A DNA stretch of 64,000 nucleotides from Chryseobacterium sp. Lineage in GTDB: Bacteria; Bacteroidota; Bacteroidia; Flavobacteriales; Weeksellaceae. Each line of letters starts with the position of its first letter. Position 1 is the stretch's first letter. Location: NCBI GenBank assembly GCA_031277615.1, contig JAITMC010000002.1:279610-343609 (forward strand), read 5' to 3'. This document shows positions 63,901 to 64,000 of this stretch, piece by piece. The position numbers and the translations under genes were made by a program. The notes under the pieces were generated by a model. It saw nothing but the letters and a program-made list of their open reading frames with translations. It had not been told where the DNA came from and searched no databases.

Positions 63901-64000
63901 GTTTTCCATTGATGGTTAACGGAAGGGATTCTAAATGTACAAAGGCTCCAGGAATCATGTATTCCGGCAACGATTCGGATAAAAATTCTGAGAGTTTATC
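51980..64000 (-). CDS. non-ribosomal peptide synthetase, C-terminal 4006 residues (5' end outside window)
   Basis: The frame is open to the window edge, so the N-terminus is missing. Residues are counted from the edge. Layout: end of an A domain (1-40); PCP with Ser89; C (~125-560, HHIAFDGWS); A (~600-1105, YTSGTTGLPKG); PCP with Ser1153; E (~1200-1660, HHLIIDGVSW and NYLGQ); C accepting a D-residue (~1650-2080, SNHHAILDGWS); A (~2120-2615); PCP with Ser2658; C (~2700-3135, HHIAFDGWS); A (~3170-3675); PCP with Ser3721; TE (~3770-4000, nucleophile Ser3851 in LGWSFGG). All core motifs looked at are intact. Binding-pocket codes read by alignment to GrsA: DACSIAGVC(K), DAYFIAEVC(K) and DLTKIGEVG(K); the last is close to the established Asn code. 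The product should end X(D)-X-Asn and be released by the TE. Residues ~950-1950 are coded by DNA of much higher GC than the rest. Confidence 0.95.
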   Translation of the reverse strand, partial: DKLSEFLSESLPEYMIPGAFVHLESLPLTINGKLDRKQLPEADFTGDREYTAPETELQEKLCQAYGEVLGLDSNSIGIYDDFFRLGGNSIMAIKLISKIRQHLDLSIQVAAVFSHKTVASLASVLEGESKDSYALIAPIEVSSPEEQRLSFAQERLWFIEAYEGGSDVYNIPMSFRLDQKIQLELLQKSMEIVIMRHEVLRSVIRTTESGMGYQFVTDLIPEFNLTEVETEEELKEQINEYACKVFHLGTELPIEVNILRLGEQSYLSVVIHHIAFDGWSVNIFLREIQTVYEALVNGKDYQLPEIKFQYKDFALWQRNYLTGEILEKQIHYWKNELEDFESLNMPLDFNRPAYISYEGATAHFNLSAEVASGLRKLSKDFGVSLYSVMLGGYYLMLSAYSGQDDIVVGSPIANRHHAELEDLIGFFVNTLALRKKIDSEQTIKDFILEISSSVIEAQSHQDLPFEKLVDELGVEQDTSRHPVFQVMFGLQSFERDSSHDESAIFYPFNEEIEYHTAKFDLTTMIDDSEETIRGMFNYATSLFKRETIMRIKDTYLMLLKQLSYMSNEGAEHIKINDLQLLEETNYRQVTEEWNATDSTYPFDKTIHQLFEEQVVKTPDHIALVYQDVRLSYTELNEKANRLANHLIQTYGLQPDDLVPLCLKRSENMLIAILGVMKAGAAYVPMDPSYPEDRIEHILRDTEATIILAQNSTIGKIEVSENTKVISLDEVTFKAMLETADPNNPVTGVRPNNLAYVIYTSGTTGLPKGVMIEHKGVSNLIEQQTREFDLDRKPHLPFSPKNCLWYANYVFDAHVCELYPVITHGHSIYLLDKERQTDIAALQQYITDNQISLASIPPALLTKDFILSVEKLIVAGDVTNPQVMAFYQAAGVDIINGYGPTEGTVCTSLHHYNEDGNPLNIGGPIGNMKAYVVDRYHRIVPIGAVGELYIGGAGIARGYLNRAELTSERFILNPFQSESEQLSGENGRLYKTGDLVRWLPNGELEYIGRNDFQVKIRGFRIELGEIENQLLQYPKIRQTAVLAKDSKTGMKYLVGYYVSDTAIDSETLSAHLSSSLPDYMVPSAYVHLENLPLTINGKLDKKRLPEPEFTGSKDYTAPETPLQVQLCQIYGEVLGLDPGIISIHDDFFRLGGDSIISIQLVSRIRQQQEVRLSVKEIFTARTVSGLSHLITDKKSGSGDTIQSEQGLLLGEVPLLPIQEWYFSQKTEGYLPAFNHWNQSFLIHVPELDPSLLEKSVHHLLEKHDAFRIHYPQENGTYSQQYGGGSLPVIKTLDITGMTAEELNSHLTKWQSDFDIETGPLFQIGYLSGYEDKSARIYFALHHLIIDGVSWRIITDDLKTLYQTLEKGTPIDPPVKGSSYRQWVNAIKTYQSETPALKDQELSYWNNIIETVKESTHSLSRLITDGHHQGYVLLDKTYTGKLIRGSHHAYHTQINDLLLAALSCALTGLTGEKSNAILLESHGREDVFSHLDITETVGWFTSMYPLLLKTGTDVTDTIIHTKESLRSIPNNGIGYGSLIGYTKAGLPKISFNYLGQLDQEDTSGDKTWFIAAEGSGISNSPENRDSHMISINGATIDGQLRFGISGYLSSEHISKFSSDFKTHLETLIDHLSQETRSYLTPSDVGHIVDHTQLAKIQEHSETEGVYLANSLQEGFIYHALNQGEKDDAYRVQLIWDYYAEIEPSKLKTSWKLAQQNYPSLRLRFDWNGEIVQVIDKTGEVDWRYQDISAMSESAQHSHIQELTRKDRFEIYDLSQGRLFRVYLFKRSENHYSCLFSNHHAILDGWSLPVLLNSIHDAYQALLKNQEPIFTPDSAYGDTQKYLQGHKEQGNTFWHNYMSLLEDQEDLSSLVKESQRHIDLGTYRHIQDHQQVKMQIEGDQYQTLKTLTKEKGLTVNAVLQYLWHKQLSIYSGLGTTVVGTTVSGRSLPVDGIESSVGLYINTLPLIVNHGEGRVLDHILEIQERISELNTYSDVNLGSLHHDGRRIFSSLFVYENYPVPKGEGENTLSFEFKAAVEKLDYPLGVMAAEQEGIVALEIKYEGILFERHTIEGLIEGMEILLGQILEDWQIDSKELSFVSDSQMSLMQKLNDATETAYPVNKTIHELFETQVLKTPDDIAVVYQDTKLSYKALNESANRLAHYLVENHGLQPDDLVPLCLERSENMLIAILAVMKSGAAYVPMDPSYPAERIEYILQDTGAKIILAESSTSEKIQPAENTEVICLDDMAFNAMLEASDLDNPVTTVKAENLAYVIYTSGTTGLPKGVMIEHKGVVNLIGSMIQAHRLEDYQQVGCYSNYVFDAFVYESLPVLCNGNTLWLYSNDLRTSVSDLNLYIKENGIEVSFIPPVLLKEIVDNKTSLKLIFAGGESFPALDQNIENITLINEYGPTEGTVCATLHHYKEDHNPLNIGSPINNTTSYVLDDHLRILPVGAVGELYIGGAGIARGYLKQPELTEERFIQNPFQTTEQKEKGVNGRLYKTGDLVRSLSDGELEYMGRNDFQVKIRGYRIELGEIENRLLQYPGVKQAVVLAKESKTGMKYLVGYYISETESEASELSEFLSEILPEYMVPNIFVHLAELPMTINGKIDRRQLPEPEFTGGTEYTAPENEWQEKLCRMYGDVLGLNPEHISIHDNFFRLGGNSIMAIKLISKIKRELGIQVSVGMMFEHKTVASLSHILREESFDEEIIITPVKISSPEEQRLSFAQERLWFIESYKEGSSAYNIPMTVLLGEKTELSVLYKAFKAVIMRHEILRTLIKTNEDGVGYQVVTDFVPEFTITEVMNAEELDAHISQCANKIFRLDSEIPIDINMFRFDNRHYLSVVIHHIAFDGWSAEVFLKELGSLYRTLLSGEVSELSELKIQYKDFALWQRNYLSGKRLDHQIEYWKEKFDDYQTLDLPVDFHRPAEISYEGGMISFNVSEKIADGLREISKNLDVSLYSVMLGGYYLMLSSYSGQDDIVVGSPIANRHYAGLEDLIGFFVNTLALREKIDFEQSLQDFILQVSKSVTEAQSHQDLPFEKLVEELNVVQDTSRHPIFQVMFGIQSFGGEKAPVQDEEAIFYPFKGEIDYQVAKFDLTTMVNDDGKNISGMFNYAKAVFSEETTIRMMNTYIFVLEQMVEIKGKNDLNAVKTSELQMVSGEDLKQMTEVWNDTARAYPKDKTIHELFENQVQKTPDAIAVVYQEKTLSYRDLNEKANRLAHYLLEEYHLKPNDQIPLCMEHSESLLIAVIAVLKAGASYVPIDPSFPSERLRYILENTASEIVLAHENTAEMLKDIGSVNVLSIDDPLFTSLLEDKASSDPVIEVTAQNLAYVIYTSGTTGLPKGVMIHHSALLNYISWAADQYVGNEKTAFSLYSSISFDLTVTSIFTPLVTGNSVIVYKEDDPVTLIEKILEDNQSDIIKLTPSHLRIIRDIDWRQGQKSRLKKMIVGGEELDYQLAKDICDKFDGEITIYNEYGPTEATVGCMIYQFDPLRTAHSVSLGQPINNTQIYVLDKSMNPVPYGAIGEMYISGNSVAKGYFKRDDLTLDRFLQNPFLSGERMYKTGDLARLLSDGNLEYIGRNDFQVKIRGYRIELGEIENSLLQYPGIRQVAVLANENNMGMKYLVGYYVSDLMIEPALISEFLLESLPDYMVPNVFVHLEKLPLTINGKLDRRKLPEPDFTGISEYTAPENELQEKLAQIYGDVLGLDSGMISIHEDFFKLGGNSIMAVKLVSQIKHQLDIPVRIVDVFKEKTISRLSAMMLNHQKEYQAIVAFDQEKNRQKMFLVHPGNGGCEVYRSLAEQLKSDYDCYGIDSYNLYNPEKIDHLNKLADYYLTHMDKIQNPNGGEEYILLGWSFGGTIALEIASLLERRGHRKIKVYLLDTILYAPDQKLTDFLAFPTDEELIEKLGNPADRQRIEEARNFMAAEFAIVQQEVSEKLKYSEVILLKAMLKGASNEDFYEYLFSLPDNNVQSAVENQSLLAVYPVEATHETMLEKQQQIIDIINKTSIK

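Overview
The window looks like a chromosomal segment of a Chryseobacterium-like member of the Flavobacteriia (Bacteroidota). Pointers seen in the sequence are low GC, several promoters of the TTTG / TAnnTTTG type, weak Shine-Dalgarno sequences, secreted proteins ending in type IX secretion (T9SS) sorting domains (a conserved IxxxGRLxY stretch and a Lys-rich end), TonB-dependent uptake genes and 2TM-domain proteins. Genus-level assignment is inference from remembered relatives, not from a search.

Layout. 1-9.9 kb: bestrophin, MORN-repeat protein, TrmH-type RNA methyltransferase, CBS protein plus NAD kinase, class II aldolase, accD, a DUF6973-like protein, a 270-bp MITE-like element carrying part of a promoter, and an SpmA/SpmB-like fused membrane protein. 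9.9-11.9 kb: an exbB-exbD-tonB operon. 12-24.3 kb: DUF885 lipoprotein, DinB-like protein, a frameshifted small gene, a cysteine-free endonuclease III, peroxiredoxin, a beta-helix T9SS protein, mannose-1-phosphate guanylyltransferase, SprT-like protein, TolC and FolC. 24.3-28.3 kb: two identical tRNA-Val(TAC) genes, then three glycosyltransferases and SufE. 28.4-38.8 kb: ClpC, three tandem paralogous T9SS proteins, an outer-membrane barrel protein and MnmA.

38.8-49.6 kb is the regulatory part. A LytS-like histidine kinase carrying a C-terminal 2TM domain, three free-standing 2TM proteins, an ICMT-like methyltransferase and a LytTR response regulator lie together on the minus strand, followed upstream by a TonB-dependent receptor with a secreted partner. 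Three promoters here (kinase operon, 2TM/regulator operon, TonB receptor) each carry a pair of TGACTGAANSG-like 11-mers exactly 21 bp apart, ending 30-31 bp upstream of the -7 element. This fits LytTR direct-repeat operators and defines a candidate regulon not explained by any annotation; it is the most interesting signal in the window.

50-64 kb is a biosynthetic operon read on the minus strand: a giant non-ribosomal peptide synthetase running off the right edge, a type II thioesterase and a Tet-like MFS exporter. The visible synthetase reads (A)-PCP | C-A-PCP-E | C-A-PCP | C-A-PCP-TE. The last A domain has the binding-pocket code DLTKIGEVGK, close to the known Asn code. About 3 kb in the middle (end of A through PCP, E and most of the next C domain) is clearly richer in GC than both flanks, suggesting a recombinational domain swap.

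Dispersed degenerate repeats sit in the larger gaps (7.2, 42.7, 48.6 and 49.7 kb). I saw no CRISPR array, rRNA, complete insertion sequence or prophage.
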